Positions 39,056 to 48,169 of a DNA stretch of 64,000 bases are shown piece by piece. Location of the stretch: positions 1 through 64,000 of the forward strand of contig NZ_QJTF01000019.1 of NCBI RefSeq assembly GCF_003217235.1. The letters run 5' to 3'. The stretch is from Paramesorhizobium leguminum (GTDB lineage Bacteria > Pseudomonadota > Alphaproteobacteria > Rhizobiales > Rhizobiaceae). Below the pieces are notes generated by a model. That model did not search any database and was not told the DNA's origin. It was given only the letters and a program-made list of their open reading frames with translations. The position numbers were made by a program, and so were the translations under genes. Each line of letters opens with the position of its first letter. The stretch's first letter is position 1.

Positions 39056-41818
39056 GTGTCAGATCAAACTCCGCCGCCCGGTCATGAGGGTCCAAACGGC
39101 ATCGAGCCGATTTCCATCGTCGAGGAAATGCAGACCTCCTATCTCGCTTATGCGATGAGCGTGATCGTGAGCCGCGCGCTTCCCGATGCGCGCGATGGCC
39201 TGAAGCCGGTTCACCGCCGCATTCTCTATGCCATGAACGAGATGGGGCTCGACTGGAACAAGGCCTACCGCAAGTCCGCCGGTGTCGTCGGCGAGGTGAT
39301 GGGTAAGTTCCATCCCCATGGCGACGCCTCGATCTACGATGCATTGGTGCGTATGGCGCAGGATTTCTCGCTGCGCGATCCGCTGGTCGATGGGCAGGGC
39401 AATTTCGGCTCCATCGATGGCGATCCGCCGGCGGCCATGCGTTATACCGAATGCCGCCTGGAGAAGCTTTCCGAGACGCTTCTTGAGGATATCGACAAGG
39501 AAACGGTCGATTTCAAGGAGAATTACGACGGGCGCGAGCTGGAGCCGACCGTTCTGCCCGCACGTTTCCCGAACCTTCTGGTCAACGGCTCCGGCGGCAT
39601 TGCCGTCGGCATGGCAACCAATATTCCGCCGCATAATTTGACCGAGATCATCAATGGCTGCATTGCCCTGATCGACAATCCGGCGATCGAGCTGCCGGAG
39701 TTGATGGAGATCATTCCGGGGCCGGATTTCCCGACTGGCGGCATTATTCTGGGCCGTTCAGGCATCAATTCAGCCTACACCACCGGGCGCGGCTCGGTCA
39801 TCATGCGCGGCCGCGCCGCGATCGAGCCCATGCGCGGCGATCGCGAGGCGATCATCATCACCGAGGTTCCCTATCAGGTGAACAAGGCGACGATGATCGA
39901 GAAGATGGCCGAACTGGTGCGTGACAAACGCATCGAGGGCATTTCCGATCTGCGCGACGAGTCCGACCGCGACGGCTACCGCGTCGTGATCGAGTTGAAG
40001 CGCGATGTGGTTGCCGATGTCGTCTTGAACCAGCTTTACCGCTATACCCCGCTGCAAAGCTCGTTTGGCGTCAACATGGTTGCGCTCAATGGCGGCAAGC
40101 CGGAGTTGATGAATCTTCTCGACCTGCTGCGCGCATTCGTCTCCTTCCGCGAGGAAGTTGTCAGCCGCCGCACCAAGTTCCTGCTGCGTAAAGCCCGCGA
40201 CCGGGCGCATGTCTTGGTCGGCCTGGCGATCGCCGTCGCCAATATCGACGAGGTCATCGCCCTGATCCGCCGCGCGCCCGATCCGGCGACAGCGCGCGAG
40301 CAACTGATGGAGCGCCGCTGGCCGGCGCTGGACATCGCGCCGCTGATCGCGCTGATCGCCGATCCGCGCCATGTGCTGAATGAAGATAACACCTACAATC
40401 TGTCCGAAGAGCAGGCGCGCGCCATCCTCGACTTGCGGCTCCAGCGCCTCACCGCGCTCGGACGCGACGAAATCGCCGATGAACTGAACAAGATCGGCGA
40501 GGAAATCCGCGATTATCTCGATATTCTCGGATCACGAATCCGCATCATGAATATCGTCAAGGAAGAGCTCATCGCCCTTCGTGACGAATTTGGCACGCCG
40601 CGCCGCACCGAGCTGGGCGAGGGTGGCCCGGAGATGGACGACGAAGACCTGATCGCCCGCGAGGATATGGTCGTCACCGTCAGCCATGCCGGTTACATCA
40701 AGCGCGTTCCGCTTGCCACCTATCGCGCGCAGCGCCGCGGCGGCAAGGGCCGCTCCGGCATGGCCACGCGAGAAGAAGATTTTGTTACCCGCCTGTTCGT
40801 GGCGAATACGCACGCTCCGGTCCTGTTCTTCTCCTCGCGCGGCATTGTTTATAAGGAAAAGGTCTGGCGCCTGCCCATCGGCACGCCGCAATCGCGCGGC
40901 AAGGCGCTCATCAACATGCTGCCGCTCGAGCAGGGCGAGCGTATCACCACCATCATGCCGCTGCCGGAAGATGAAGCGAGCTGGGCCAATCTGGACGTCA
41001 TGTTCGCCACCACGCGCGGCACGGTGCGTCGCAACAAGCTCTCCGATTTCGTCCAGGTCAACCGCAACGGTAAGATCGCGATGAAGCTCGAAGAAGAGGG
41101 CGATGAAATCCTCTCCGTCGAGACCTGCACGGAATTCGACGACGTGATGCTGACGGCGGCGGGCGGCCAGTGCATCCGCTTCCCGGTCACCGACGTGCGC
41201 GTCTTCGCCGGGCGCAATTCCATCGGCGTACGCGGCATCAATCTGGCGAAGGGTGATCATGTCATCTCGATGGCCATCCTGCACCATGTCGATGCGACGC
41301 CCGCCGAGCGCTCCGCCTATATCAAGCGTTCCATTGCCGAACGCCGGGCGCTGGGTGCGGATGATGCGGATGATATCGTGGTGGTCGGTGAGGAAGTCAG
41401 CGCCGATGCGGAAATCAACGACGAGCGCTATCAGGAGCTGAAGGCCCGTGAGCAAAGCGTTTTGACCGTCAGCGAATATGGCTATGGCAAGCGTTCTTCA
41501 TCCTACGAGTTCCGCATTTCCGGCCGCGGCGGCAAGGGCATCCGCGCCACCGACACGTCCAAGACCGATGAAATCGGCAAGCTCGTGGCGCTCTTCCCGG
41601 TGGAGGCGAAGGACCAGATCCTGCTGGTGTCGAACGGCGGACAACTGATCCGCGTGCCGGTGGACGGCATCCGCATCGCCGGGCGTTCGACCAAGGGTGT
41701 GACGATCTTCAACACCGCCGATGATGAGCGGGTGGTGTCCGTCGAGCGCATCTCCGAAACCGAGACCGAGGAGGTCGAGGAGGGAGATGAGGGTGCGTCA
41801 GGCGGGGATGTTGAGTAG
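39056..41818 (+). CDS. gyrA: DNA gyrase subunit A
   Basis: 920 aa from a GTG start ([20 protein letters not shown]). Breakage-reunion subunit of gyrase. The quinolone-resistance region is [15 protein letters not shown]: Ala at the E. coli Ser83 position and Asp at position 87. The catalytic Tyr is in [13 protein letters not shown]. The GyrA-box [10 protein letters not shown] lies at the start of the C-terminal beta-pinwheel, confirming gyrase rather than ParC. The tail is acidic ([12 protein letters not shown]). Two usually conserved spots differ from E. coli ([11 protein letters not shown] for [19 protein letters not shown] for SYLDYAMS), which may be normal in this clade. Confidence 0.98.
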   Translation: MSDQTPPPGHEGPNGIEPISIVEEMQTSYLAYAMSVIVSRALPDARDGLKPVHRRILYAMNEMGLDWNKAYRKSAGVVGEVMGKFHPHGDASIYDALVRMAQDFSLRDPLVDGQGNFGSIDGDPPAAMRYTECRLEKLSETLLEDIDKETVDFKENYDGRELEPTVLPARFPNLLVNGSGGIAVGMATNIPPHNLTEIINGCIALIDNPAIELPELMEIIPGPDFPTGGIILGRSGINSAYTTGRGSVIMRGRAAIEPMRGDREAIIITEVPYQVNKATMIEKMAELVRDKRIEGISDLRDESDRDGYRVVIELKRDVVADVVLNQLYRYTPLQSSFGVNMVALNGGKPELMNLLDLLRAFVSFREEVVSRRTKFLLRKARDRAHVLVGLAIAVANIDEVIALIRRAPDPATAREQLMERRWPALDIAPLIALIADPRHVLNEDNTYNLSEEQARAILDLRLQRLTALGRDEIADELNKIGEEIRDYLDILGSRIRIMNIVKEELIALRDEFGTPRRTELGEGGPEMDDEDLIAREDMVVTVSHAGYIKRVPLATYRAQRRGGKGRSGMATREEDFVTRLFVANTHAPVLFFSSRGIVYKEKVWRLPIGTPQSRGKALINMLPLEQGERITTIMPLPEDEASWANLDVMFATTRGTVRRNKLSDFVQVNRNGKIAMKLEEEGDEILSVETCTEFDDVMLTAAGGQCIRFPVTDVRVFAGRNSIGVRGINLAKGDHVISMAILHHVDATPAERSAYIKRSIAERRALGADDADDIVVVGEEVSADAEINDERYQELKAREQSVLTVSEYGYGKRSSSYEFRISGRGGKGIRATDTSKTDEIGKLVALFPVEAKDQILLVSNGGQLIRVPVDGIRIAGRSTKGVTIFNTADDERVVSVERISETETEEVEEGDEGASGGDVE

Positions 41819-41851
41819 GGGCATCAAGCCCTGATCAAATCTGAGATAACG

Positions 41852-41905
41852 CTGTCCTGCCGGACATCTCTCCCCCAAGATGGGAGACTGGCTGGCAGGG
41901 CAGCT
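41852..41905. repeat. Fragment of the CCGGACATCTCCCCC repeat after gyrA
   Basis: TGTCCTGCCGGACATCTCTC, CCCCAAGATGGGAGA and CTGGCAGGGCAG resemble parts of both arms of the repeat at 33726 and 44703, shortened to a small hairpin. It lies between the convergent gyrA and ClpP-like genes and could act as a weak stop signal. Confidence 0.6.
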
Positions 41906-41928
41906 TTTTTATTTTGATACTTTAAGCC

Positions 41929-42606
41929 TTATCCGGAAGACTTATCCGCATCGAAAATATACGCTGATGCAGCGCCTGGGTATTCAACGGACAGAACTTC
42001 GCTTGCCAAGCCGATCTTGACGGCTTCCGTGTCTCCAAACGTCTTGGAGGTATATTCGGACTTGAGCATTTGCTGGATATCGTTTTCGCTCAGGTTGCTG
42101 CATCCGGTATAAGCTTTTAAAAAATAATTATTCGCATTTTTCAGCTTTTCGGCTTCTCTGCTAATCGCATCCGGTTTGTAATTACCTGAGCCGAGCGAAG
42201 CCGCTGCTGGATGAAGAAGAAAGGTTGCGCCGTTCATGACGTAACGCTGCGTGGCGGCGCAATAAAGCAGCGTGCCGGCTGAGTCCGTTACAGCTTCATT
42301 GATCGTTCGAATGGGAATTTTCGAGCTTTTGATAGCCGCATACCCCGTCCATGCGGCCTCCATATCGCCACCGTAGCTGTTGATATAAAGATTGATGATC
42401 TTCGCTTCTGGCTGACGAATATTGAATCTGTCAATCGCCGACTCCAGATCGACTATTTTCTGATTAGTAATATTCCCTGAGAAATGAATATTTATATCCT
42501 GGCCGGATAAATTCGCTTTTCCATCGGGGAGAACATATCTGACCTCTGAATGAGCACTGCCCGCCAATAGGGTTGCGCAAGCAATAATAGGAAGAAGCTT
42601 TCTCAT
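41929..42606 (-). CDS. Secreted ClpP-like serine protease
   Basis: 225 aa from the ATG giving MRKLLPIIACATLLAGSAHS, a clear signal peptide; an upstream 17-codon extension would disrupt it. The mature part follows the ClpP/crotonase fold: IINLYINSYGGDMEAAW (compare INSPGG), a nucleophile-like Ser109 in VTDSAGTLLYCAA, and His132 in FLLHPAAAS, 23 residues apart as in ClpP. A C-terminal acid is not certain. Because it carries a signal peptide it should act in the periplasm, without a Clp ATPase. Substrate unknown. Two cysteines (C116, and one in YTGCSN) could form a disulfide. Confidence 0.82.
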   Translation of the reverse strand: MRKLLPIIACATLLAGSAHSEVRYVLPDGKANLSGQDINIHFSGNITNQKIVDLESAIDRFNIRQPEAKIINLYINSYGGDMEAAWTGYAAIKSSKIPIRTINEAVTDSAGTLLYCAATQRYVMNGATFLLHPAAASLGSGNYKPDAISREAEKLKNANNYFLKAYTGCSNLSENDIQQMLKSEYTSKTFGDTEAVKIGLASEVLSVEYPGAASAYIFDADKSSG

Positions 42607-42642
42607 AATGCTACTCCGCCATTGAGGCACATGTAGAAATAA

Positions 42643-42676
42643 AGAAAGGCAGCGCATGGGGGATGCGCCACCTTTC
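42643..42676. terminator. Hairpin terminator of the small membrane peptide gene
   Basis: GAAAGG..GCGCAT-GGGGG-ATGCGC..CCTTTC forms an interrupted stem; on the minus strand it is followed by TTTATTTC. It lies 35 bases after the stop of the 50-aa peptide and ahead of the ClpP-like gene. Confidence 0.6.
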
Positions 42677-42710
42677 TTGTTTTGGCTGGAGGGCCAGGTA
42701 AACTCGTATA

Positions 42711-42863
42711 TTACCGCCGGTCGCGGGGAAGGCGGCGCATGGTGTTGATGTTGAAGACCGGTGCCGCAACCTTCGAGCGCGCGGCATTTTCCTCAACCAG
42801 CAAAATGATTGCCGCGACGCTCATCGCGATGATCATGGATAGCGAGAGAAGAATTATCAGCAT
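42711..42863 (-). CDS. Small single-pass membrane peptide
   Basis: 50 codons from the ATG with AAGGAAG five bases upstream. Residues 2-22 (LIILLSLSMIIAMSVAAIIL) are one hydrophobic helix; the rest is a basic cytoplasmic-type tail (RSKVAAPVFNINTMRRLPRD). A longer start (42935) lacks support. No family recognised. Followed by a hairpin terminator, which supports it as an independent gene. Confidence 0.6.
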   Translation of the reverse strand: MLIILLSLSMIIAMSVAAIILLVEENAARSKVAAPVFNINTMRRLPRDRR

Positions 42864-43042
42864 CGGAACTTCCTTTCGCAACACATACGCTTTTAACACG
42901 AAAAAAGTTGCATAATCGTTGTCTCTTAGTGTCAAATGTGAGCTGAATTGTTCGTGAAGACCTTGTTCATTTTAAATTCATAAAATGGCATTTCCTGAAT
43001 CCGACCATTGAAACCCATCCTCAAACGCATTACGCCAAACAC

Positions 43043-43537
43043 ATGACCATCGCGCTTTATGCCGGATCGTTCGATCCCATGACTAACGGCCATATCGATG
43101 TCCTCAAGGGCGCGCTCAGCCTTGCGGATGAAATCGTCGTGGCAATAGGCATCCATCCCGGCAAGTCACCGCTTTTCTCTTTCGAGGAGCGCGTGGCCTT
43201 GATCGGCAAAGCGGCGAAGGCAATCTTTGGCGCGGACGCCCAGCGCATTCGCGTGGTTTCGTTCGACGGGCTTGTTATCGACGCGGCGAGGGCGCATGGC
43301 GCCACGCTCATGGTGCGAGGCCTGCGGGACGGGACCGATTTTGACTACGAAATGCAGATGGCAGGAATGAACGGTATCATGGCACCGGATTTGCAAACCG
43401 TATTCTTGCCCGCATCCGCAACTGTGCGCGCCGTCACCGGCACGCTGGTGCGCCAGATCGCGTCGATGGGCGGTGATATCAGTCCTTTCGTACCGGCGGT
43501 TGTCGCCGGCGCGCTGAAAACCAAATTCCAATCCTGA
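43043..43537 (+). CDS. coaD: Phosphopantetheine adenylyltransferase
   Basis: 164 aa. Penultimate step of coenzyme A synthesis: 4'-phosphopantetheine + ATP to dephospho-CoA. The nucleotidyltransferase motif is [13 protein letters not shown]; the second motif region is [13 protein letters not shown], where most homologues have ISST-like residues. First gene of the coaD-ppi-ppi-queA-tgt group. Nine bases separate its stop from the next ribosome-binding region. Confidence 0.97.
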   Translation: MTIALYAGSFDPMTNGHIDVLKGALSLADEIVVAIGIHPGKSPLFSFEERVALIGKAAKAIFGADAQRIRVVSFDGLVIDAARAHGATLMVRGLRDGTDFDYEMQMAGMNGIMAPDLQTVFLPASATVRAVTGTLVRQIASMGGDISPFVPAVVAGALKTKFQS

Positions 43538-43560
43538 TTTGTTTTATGGAGAAGATATCC

Positions 43561-44151
43561 ATGTCGATATTCCGCACAGCTATGGCTGCAATCGCGCTTG
43601 TTGCGTTCACGCTGACAGCGTCCGTTTCCGCCCGCGCGGCCGACCCTGAGAATACGCTGGTCCTGACCCTGAAGGACGGCGACGTGGTGATCGCGCTGCG
43701 TCCGGACCTTGCGCCCAAGCACGTCGCGCAAATCAAAAGGCTGGTGCGGGCAAGCGCATACGATCATGTCGCCTTCCACCGCGTCATCCCCGGCTTCATG
43801 GCGCAGACGGGCGATGTCGAGTTCGGCAACTCCAAGAAGGGCTTCGATGCCGCGCGCGTAGGCACCGGCGGCTCCAAGCTGCCCGACCTGCCCGCTGAAT
43901 TCTCCAAGGAGCCCTTCGTGCGCGGCACCGTCGGCATGGCCCGTTCCGCCAACCCCAATTCCGCCAATTCGCAATTCTTCATCATGTTCGGCGACGGCTC
44001 GTTCCTGAACGGCCAGTATACCGTTGTCGGCAATGTCGTCAGCGGCATGGATGTCGTCGACAAGATCAAGAAGGGCGACCAGGCCGACAATGGGGCGGTC
44101 AAGGATCCCGATGAAATCATCAAGGCCGTCATTCAGGCCGACAAGAAGTAA
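43561..44151 (+). CDS. ppiA: Periplasmic peptidyl-prolyl cis-trans isomerase (cyclophilin)
   Basis: 196 aa from the ATG preceded by GGAGAAG at 43548; an ATG five codons earlier overlaps this site. Signal peptide 1-27 (ends VSARA). Cyclophilin core: VAFHRVIPGFMAQTGDV, GTVGMARSANPNSANSQFFI, YTVVGNVVSGMDVVDKI. Speeds proline isomerisation during folding of envelope proteins. It is followed 30 bases later by a cytoplasmic paralogue, so a tandem duplication with one copy exported is likely. Confidence 0.95.
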   Translation: MSIFRTAMAAIALVAFTLTASVSARAADPENTLVLTLKDGDVVIALRPDLAPKHVAQIKRLVRASAYDHVAFHRVIPGFMAQTGDVEFGNSKKGFDAARVGTGGSKLPDLPAEFSKEPFVRGTVGMARSANPNSANSQFFIMFGDGSFLNGQYTVVGNVVSGMDVVDKIKKGDQADNGAVKDPDEIIKAVIQADKK

Positions 44152-44181
44152 CACCCATACATACATATAAGGAGGCCTGAA

Positions 44182-44688
44182 ATGGCTTATAAAGACCCGG
44201 AAAACACCCTCGTTCTGGAAACCACTAAAGGCCAGGTTGTCATCGAACTTTTCCCAGACATGGCTCCCGGCCACGTCGCCCGCATCAAGGAACTGGCGCG
44301 CGAGAATGCCTATGACGGCGTGGTGTTCCACCGCGTCATCGATGGTTTCATGGCGCAGACCGGCGACGTGAAGTTCGGCAAGACCGGCGGCACCGATTTC
44401 AACCCGGCCCGCGCCGGCATGGGCGGTTCCACCAAGCCGGACTTGGCTGCGGAGTTCTCCAACACCAAGCACACCCGCGGCACCTGCTCGATGGCGCGCA
44501 GCCAGAGCCCGAATTCAGCCAACTCGCAGTTCTTCATCTGCTTCACCGACGCCCCGTGGCTCGACCGGCAATATTCGGTCTGGGGCCAGGTGATCGAAGG
44601 TATGGACAATGTCGACAAGATCAAGAAGGGCGAGCCGGTAAAGGACCCGGATACGATTGTATCGGCGCGGATTGCGGCTGATCTGTAA
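44182..44688 (+). CDS. ppiB: Cytoplasmic peptidyl-prolyl cis-trans isomerase (cyclophilin B type)
   Basis: 168 aa, no signal peptide. Cyclophilin core: VVFHRVIDGFMAQTGDVKFG, CSMARSQSPNSANSQFFICF, YSVWGQVIEGMDNVDKIKKG. Preceded by AAGGAGG at 44170, a full anti-SD match. Closely similar to the exported copy just upstream. Confidence 0.97.
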   Translation: MAYKDPENTLVLETTKGQVVIELFPDMAPGHVARIKELARENAYDGVVFHRVIDGFMAQTGDVKFGKTGGTDFNPARAGMGGSTKPDLAAEFSNTKHTRGTCSMARSQSPNSANSQFFICFTDAPWLDRQYSVWGQVIEGMDNVDKIKKGEPVKDPDTIVSARIAADL

Positions 44689-44702
44689 ATTTAACGGAAC
44701 CG

Positions 44703-44879
44703 CTGGCGGGACAATACCCCCCTCTGTCCTGCCGGACATCTCCCCCTCAAGGGGGGAGATTACGCCTTCATCGGTCTTCGGCACCAATCGCAAACGTTGA
44801 AGAATGTGAGCCGAGGAACGTGTCAGCCAATCTCCCCCCTTGAGGGGGAGATGCCCGGCAGGGTAGAGGGGGGTGTTTG
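44703..44879. repeat. About 177-bp palindromic repeat between ppiB and queA
   Basis: Left arm GGCGGGACAATACCCCCCTC, TGTCCTGCCGGACATCTCCC, then CCTCAAGGGGGGAGATT; right arm AATCTCCCCCCTTGAGGGGG, AGATGCCCGGCAGGGTAGAG. Same family as 33726-33880. It lies within the coaD-tgt gene group and could fold into a long mRNA hairpin. Confidence 0.85.
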
Positions 44880-44907
44880 GCCTCGCACCATAGTTCAACG
44901 TCAATAC

Positions 44908-45978
44908 ATGCGCGTAGACCTGTTCGATTTCGATCTTCCTGAAGAGCTGATCGCGCTGCGGCCCGCCGAGCCGCGTGATTCCGCACGGCTTCTGCTAGTA
45001 AAGCCTGGCGAACCTTTCGCCGATAAGAGCGTCAGCGAACTCCCCGACCTCCTGAACCCCGGCGATGCCCTGGTCTTCAACGACACCAAGGTCATCCCGG
45101 CCCAACTCGAAGGCATCCGCGAGCGCGATGGCGTAACTGCCCATATCAGCGCCACCCTGCACATGCGCGTCGGACCCGACCGCTGGAAAGCATTTCTGCG
45201 GCCCGGAAAGCGCGTGAAAGAGGGTGAACGCATCTGCTTCGGTCATGATGGATCGAGTTGTTTCCTCGGCACGCTCGACGCCACCGTCGCTGAGAAGGGC
45301 GACGCCGGCGAGGCGCTGCTCGTCTTCGATATGAGTGGTGCCGCGCTGGATGAGGCTATCGCCGCTGTCGGCCATATTCCGCTGCCACCCTATATCGCCT
45401 CCAAGCGGCCGGAGGACCAGCGCGACCGGACTGATTATCAGACCGTCTATGCCCGCGAGGAGGGCGCGGTCGCCGCGCCCACCGCCGGGTTGCATTTCAC
45501 GCCCCGGCTTCTCGAAAAGCTGAAGCAGAAGGGCATCGAGGAGCATTTCGTCACCCTGCATGTGGGGGCAGGGACCTTCCTGCCTGTCAAGGCGGACGAT
45601 ACCGCCGAGCATAAGATGCATGCCGAGATCGGCCATGTCTCCGAAGCGACCGCAAACGCACTCAACCGCGTGCGGGCCAATGGCGGGCGCATCGTCTGCG
45701 TCGGCACCACCTCGCTGCGCCTTCTCGAAAGCGCGGCAGACGAGGATGGCGTGATCCAGCCCTGGTCCGGCGCCACCGATATCTTCATCACGCCCGGCTA
45801 TCGCTTCCGCGCGGTCGACATGCTGATGACCAATTTCCATCTTCCGCGCTCGACACTGTTCATGCTCGTCTCCGCCTTCAGCGGCATGGATACGATGCGC
45901 GCGGCTTATGAGCACGCCATCAGGGAAAATTACCGCTTCTATTCCTATGGCGACGCAAGCCTGCTATGGCGTGGCTAA
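44908..45978 (+). CDS. queA: tRNA preQ1(34) S-adenosylmethionine ribosyltransferase-isomerase
   Basis: 356 aa from the ATG giving [19 protein letters not shown]; the 37-codon upstream extension reads through the repeat. Transfers and rearranges ribose from SAM onto preQ1 in tRNA, making epoxyqueuosine. Family marks: [83 protein letters not shown]. Paired with tgt downstream, as is usual for queuosine genes. Confidence 0.98.
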   Translation: MRVDLFDFDLPEELIALRPAEPRDSARLLLVKPGEPFADKSVSELPDLLNPGDALVFNDTKVIPAQLEGIRERDGVTAHISATLHMRVGPDRWKAFLRPGKRVKEGERICFGHDGSSCFLGTLDATVAEKGDAGEALLVFDMSGAALDEAIAAVGHIPLPPYIASKRPEDQRDRTDYQTVYAREEGAVAAPTAGLHFTPRLLEKLKQKGIEEHFVTLHVGAGTFLPVKADDTAEHKMHAEIGHVSEATANALNRVRANGGRIVCVGTTSLRLLESAADEDGVIQPWSGATDIFITPGYRFRAVDMLMTNFHLPRSTLFMLVSAFSGMDTMRAAYEHAIRENYRFYSYGDASLLWRG

Positions 45979-45987
45979 AGCGAATTT

Positions 45988-46151
45988 GCCCCTCACCCTT
46001 ACCCTTTCTCCGTGAATTACGGGGAGAGGGGGCCTCGACGCTGATGCTTTGTCCTCCTCCGTTCCTGCCAGGCACGACCGGGGAAGAATTGAGCGCCAAC
46101 GCCAAACGCCTCCCTCTCCCCGCTTGCGGGGAGAGGGTAAGGGTGAGGGGC
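45988..46151. repeat. 164-bp palindromic repeat between queA and tgt
   Basis: GCCCCTCACCCTTACCCT (45988-46005) is the exact inverse of AGGGTAAGGGTGAGGGGC (46134-46151). Inside, further CCCTCTCCCC/GGGGAGAGGG pairs extend the stem. It separates two genes of one pathway that are otherwise co-directional. Confidence 0.88.
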
Positions 46152-46180
46152 AAAAGGGCGTATGAACAGCATTGATGTAA

Positions 46181-47320
46181 ATGAAAAACCCCAGCACAGA
46201 CTTCCAATTCAAACTTCTCGCAACCGATGGCGCGGCGCGGCGCGGTGAAATCACCATGCCGCGCGGCACCGTCCGCACCCCCGCTTTTATGCCGGTGGGC
46301 ACCGGCGGCACTGTCAAGGCGATGTATATGGACCAGGTCCGCGATCTGGGCTCCGATATCATCCTCGGCAACACCTATCATTTGATGCTGCGCCCCGGCG
46401 CGGAGCGCGTCGCGCGGCTTGGCGGACTGCATGATTTCGCCCGCTGGCCGGGACCGATCCTGACCGATTCCGGCGGCTTTCAGGTCATGTCGCTGGCGCA
46501 ACTGCGCAAGCTCAATGAAAACGGCGTGACGTTCCAGTCGCATATCGATGGCCGCGCCTATGAAATGACGCCCGAGCGCTCCATCGAAATCCAGGGTCTT
46601 CTCGATTCCGATATCCAGATGCAGCTCGACGAATGCGTGGCCCTGCCGGGGCAGGAACGCGATATCGAGCGGGCGATGGAGCTTTCGCTGCGCTGGGCGG
46701 AGCGCTGCAAGACGGCCTTTGGCGACCAGCCCGGCAAGGCGATGTTCGGCATCGTGCAAGGCGGCGATATCCCACGCTTGCGAGAACGTTCGGCGACCGC
46801 GCTGAAGGCGATGGACTTGAAGGGCTATTCAGTCGGCGGCCTCGCGGTGGGCGAGCCGCAGGCGGTGATGCTGGAGATGCTGGATGTGGTCTGCCCGGTC
46901 CTGCCCGCTGAAAAACCGCGCTATCTCATGGGCGTCGGCACACCGGACGATATCTTGAAATCCGTGGCGCGCGGCATCGACATGTTCGATTGCGTCATGC
47001 CCACCCGCGCCGGCCGCCACGGCCTCGCCTTCACCCGCCACGGCAAGATCAACCTGCGCAACGCCCGCCACGCGGAGGACCACCGCCCGCTGGACGAGGA
47101 ATCCGACTGCCCCGCCGCCCGCGACTACAGCCGCGCCTATCTGCATCACCTGATAAAGTCAGGCGAATTCCTGGGCGCCATGCTGCTCACCTGGAACAAC
47201 CTCGCCTATTACCAGAAGCTGATGCAGGGCTGCCGGGACGCGATCGAAGCGGGACGATACGCGGATTTTGTCGCGCAGACGCAGGTGGGATGGGAGAAGG
47301 GGGATATCGCTCCGCTATGA
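46181..47320 (+). CDS. tgt: tRNA-guanine transglycosylase
   Basis: 379 aa. Exchanges G34 for preQ1 in tRNAs with GUN anticodons. Active-site aspartates: Asp96 in [11 protein letters not shown] and Asp270 in MFDCVMPTR; the substrate loop IVQGGD is present. Odd: the structural zinc site, normally CxCxxC plus a later His, reads S308-D-C310-P-A-A313 and N339 ([10 protein letters not shown]), so three of four ligands are replaced. The surrounding fold ([15 protein letters not shown]) is intact, so the enzyme probably still folds. It may be a clade trait. Confidence 0.96.
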   Translation: MKNPSTDFQFKLLATDGAARRGEITMPRGTVRTPAFMPVGTGGTVKAMYMDQVRDLGSDIILGNTYHLMLRPGAERVARLGGLHDFARWPGPILTDSGGFQVMSLAQLRKLNENGVTFQSHIDGRAYEMTPERSIEIQGLLDSDIQMQLDECVALPGQERDIERAMELSLRWAERCKTAFGDQPGKAMFGIVQGGDIPRLRERSATALKAMDLKGYSVGGLAVGEPQAVMLEMLDVVCPVLPAEKPRYLMGVGTPDDILKSVARGIDMFDCVMPTRAGRHGLAFTRHGKINLRNARHAEDHRPLDEESDCPAARDYSRAYLHHLIKSGEFLGAMLLTWNNLAYYQKLMQGCRDAIEAGRYADFVAQTQVGWEKGDIAPL

Positions 47321-47330
47321 TCCCTGGCCG

Positions 47331-47440
47331 TCATTCTCGGGCTTGTCCCGAGAATCTACGACGGAGCGTTCAATATGTGCGGTAACCGCTTTCCTTCGTA
47401 TGGCAGATTCTCGGGACAAGCCCGAGAATGACGGTAGGAC
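47331..47440. repeat. Palindromic repeat after tgt (ATTCTCGGGCTTGTCCCGAG type)
   Basis: Both arms GTCATTCTCGGGCTTGTCCC-GAGAATCT and its inverse are present around a 50-base centre. The order of the asymmetric inner bases shows it is inverted relative to the copy at 22741. The outer CTAG terminal repeats are absent. It lies between the convergent tgt and tetR genes. Confidence 0.85.
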
Positions 47441-47465
47441 AAGGTATGTCATCTTGCCAGTCCTG

Positions 47466-48011
47466 CTACTCGCTCCCCAGCAGCCCCGCCAAACGCGCCA
47501 TCACCATCTCCCTTTCGGCATCGGTCAAAATGTCGCAGTCGAGAAGCTGCATGCTGCGCATCCCCTCGATGGTCAGGAAAGTGATGAGAGCCGTTGCCGG
47601 ATCGTTTGATTTGGCCTGCATCCGGTCGAGCAACTGCCTGTTGTAACGGCGGATCGGCTTGATGAAGTCCGGGTTCTCGGCAATCGCCGCGAGGACGCCC
47701 GACGGCGGCGGCTCTTTGTGGCGTGATTCGCTGCGAAAAACCTCGAGGAAAGCCTCCGCGACACCGTTTGATGCGCCATTTCGCTTTTCTTCTTCAGCAT
47801 GCAGCGCCGCTTCATGTTCCTTCAGGTGCTCCTCGACAACTGCCTCGAGAAGCTTGGCCTTGGTCGGAAAACGATAGAGCAAACCGCCTTTTGAGAGACC
47901 CGCGCGGGCGGCGACGGCATCGAGGGAGAGATGAGCGGGACCAACTTCCTTGGCAAGCGCCGTTGCTGCCTGTAGAATTCTTTCACGCGACGACAAACTT
48001 TTACCGGACAT
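47466..48011 (-). CDS. TetR-family repressor of the adjacent RND efflux operon
   Basis: 181 aa. N-terminal helix-turn-helix: SSRERILQAATALAKEVGPA, LSLDAVAARAGLSKGGLLYR, FPTKAKLLEAV. The C-terminal ligand domain (TetR_C-type, DFIKPIRRYNRQLLDRMQAK) is not informative about the inducer. Transcribed away from the efflux genes, with a perfect 16-bp palindrome between them, so it most likely represses them and itself. Resembles in layout the BepR-BepDE locus of Brucella, but identity to BepR cannot be claimed. Confidence 0.92.
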   Translation of the reverse strand: MSGKSLSSRERILQAATALAKEVGPAHLSLDAVAARAGLSKGGLLYRFPTKAKLLEAVVEEHLKEHEAALHAEEEKRNGASNGVAEAFLEVFRSESRHKEPPPSGVLAAIAENPDFIKPIRRYNRQLLDRMQAKSNDPATALITFLTIEGMRSMQLLDCDILTDAEREMVMARLAGLLGSE

Positions 48012-48037
48012 ACAGAACTTTCATGATAAGCGCGCGG

Positions 48038-48060
48038 TTGACAATACCGTCCGGACGGTA
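48038..48060 (+). promoter_or_regulatory. TetR operator and promoter of the RND operon
   Basis: TACCGTCCGGACGGTA (48045-48060) is a perfect 16-bp palindrome placed directly after TTGACA (48038-48043), so a bound repressor would cover the region between -35 and -10. The -10 box is not obvious (near 48061-48067). It lies 27 bases before the tetR start and 110 before the efflux operon. Confidence 0.78.
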
Positions 48061-48169
48061 CAGTTAATCGCGCTTGAAATTCAAGCCAAATCGGATGCCC
48101 TTGGCATGACGTCTTCGCCATGGCAGGCATTCGACTAAATTTTTACGCCTCTGCTGGAGCTCCGCACCG

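Noticed and set aside
39056-39500. GyrA substitutions ([11 protein letters not shown], Ala at position 83) as evidence of resistance mutation
   Set aside because: Related Hyphomicrobiales probably share these residues. Without an alignment they cannot be called mutations.
43546-43560. Earlier ATG of the exported cyclophilin
   Set aside because: The GGAGAAG ribosome-binding site lies inside these five codons and fits the later ATG; the later start also gives a cleaner signal peptide.
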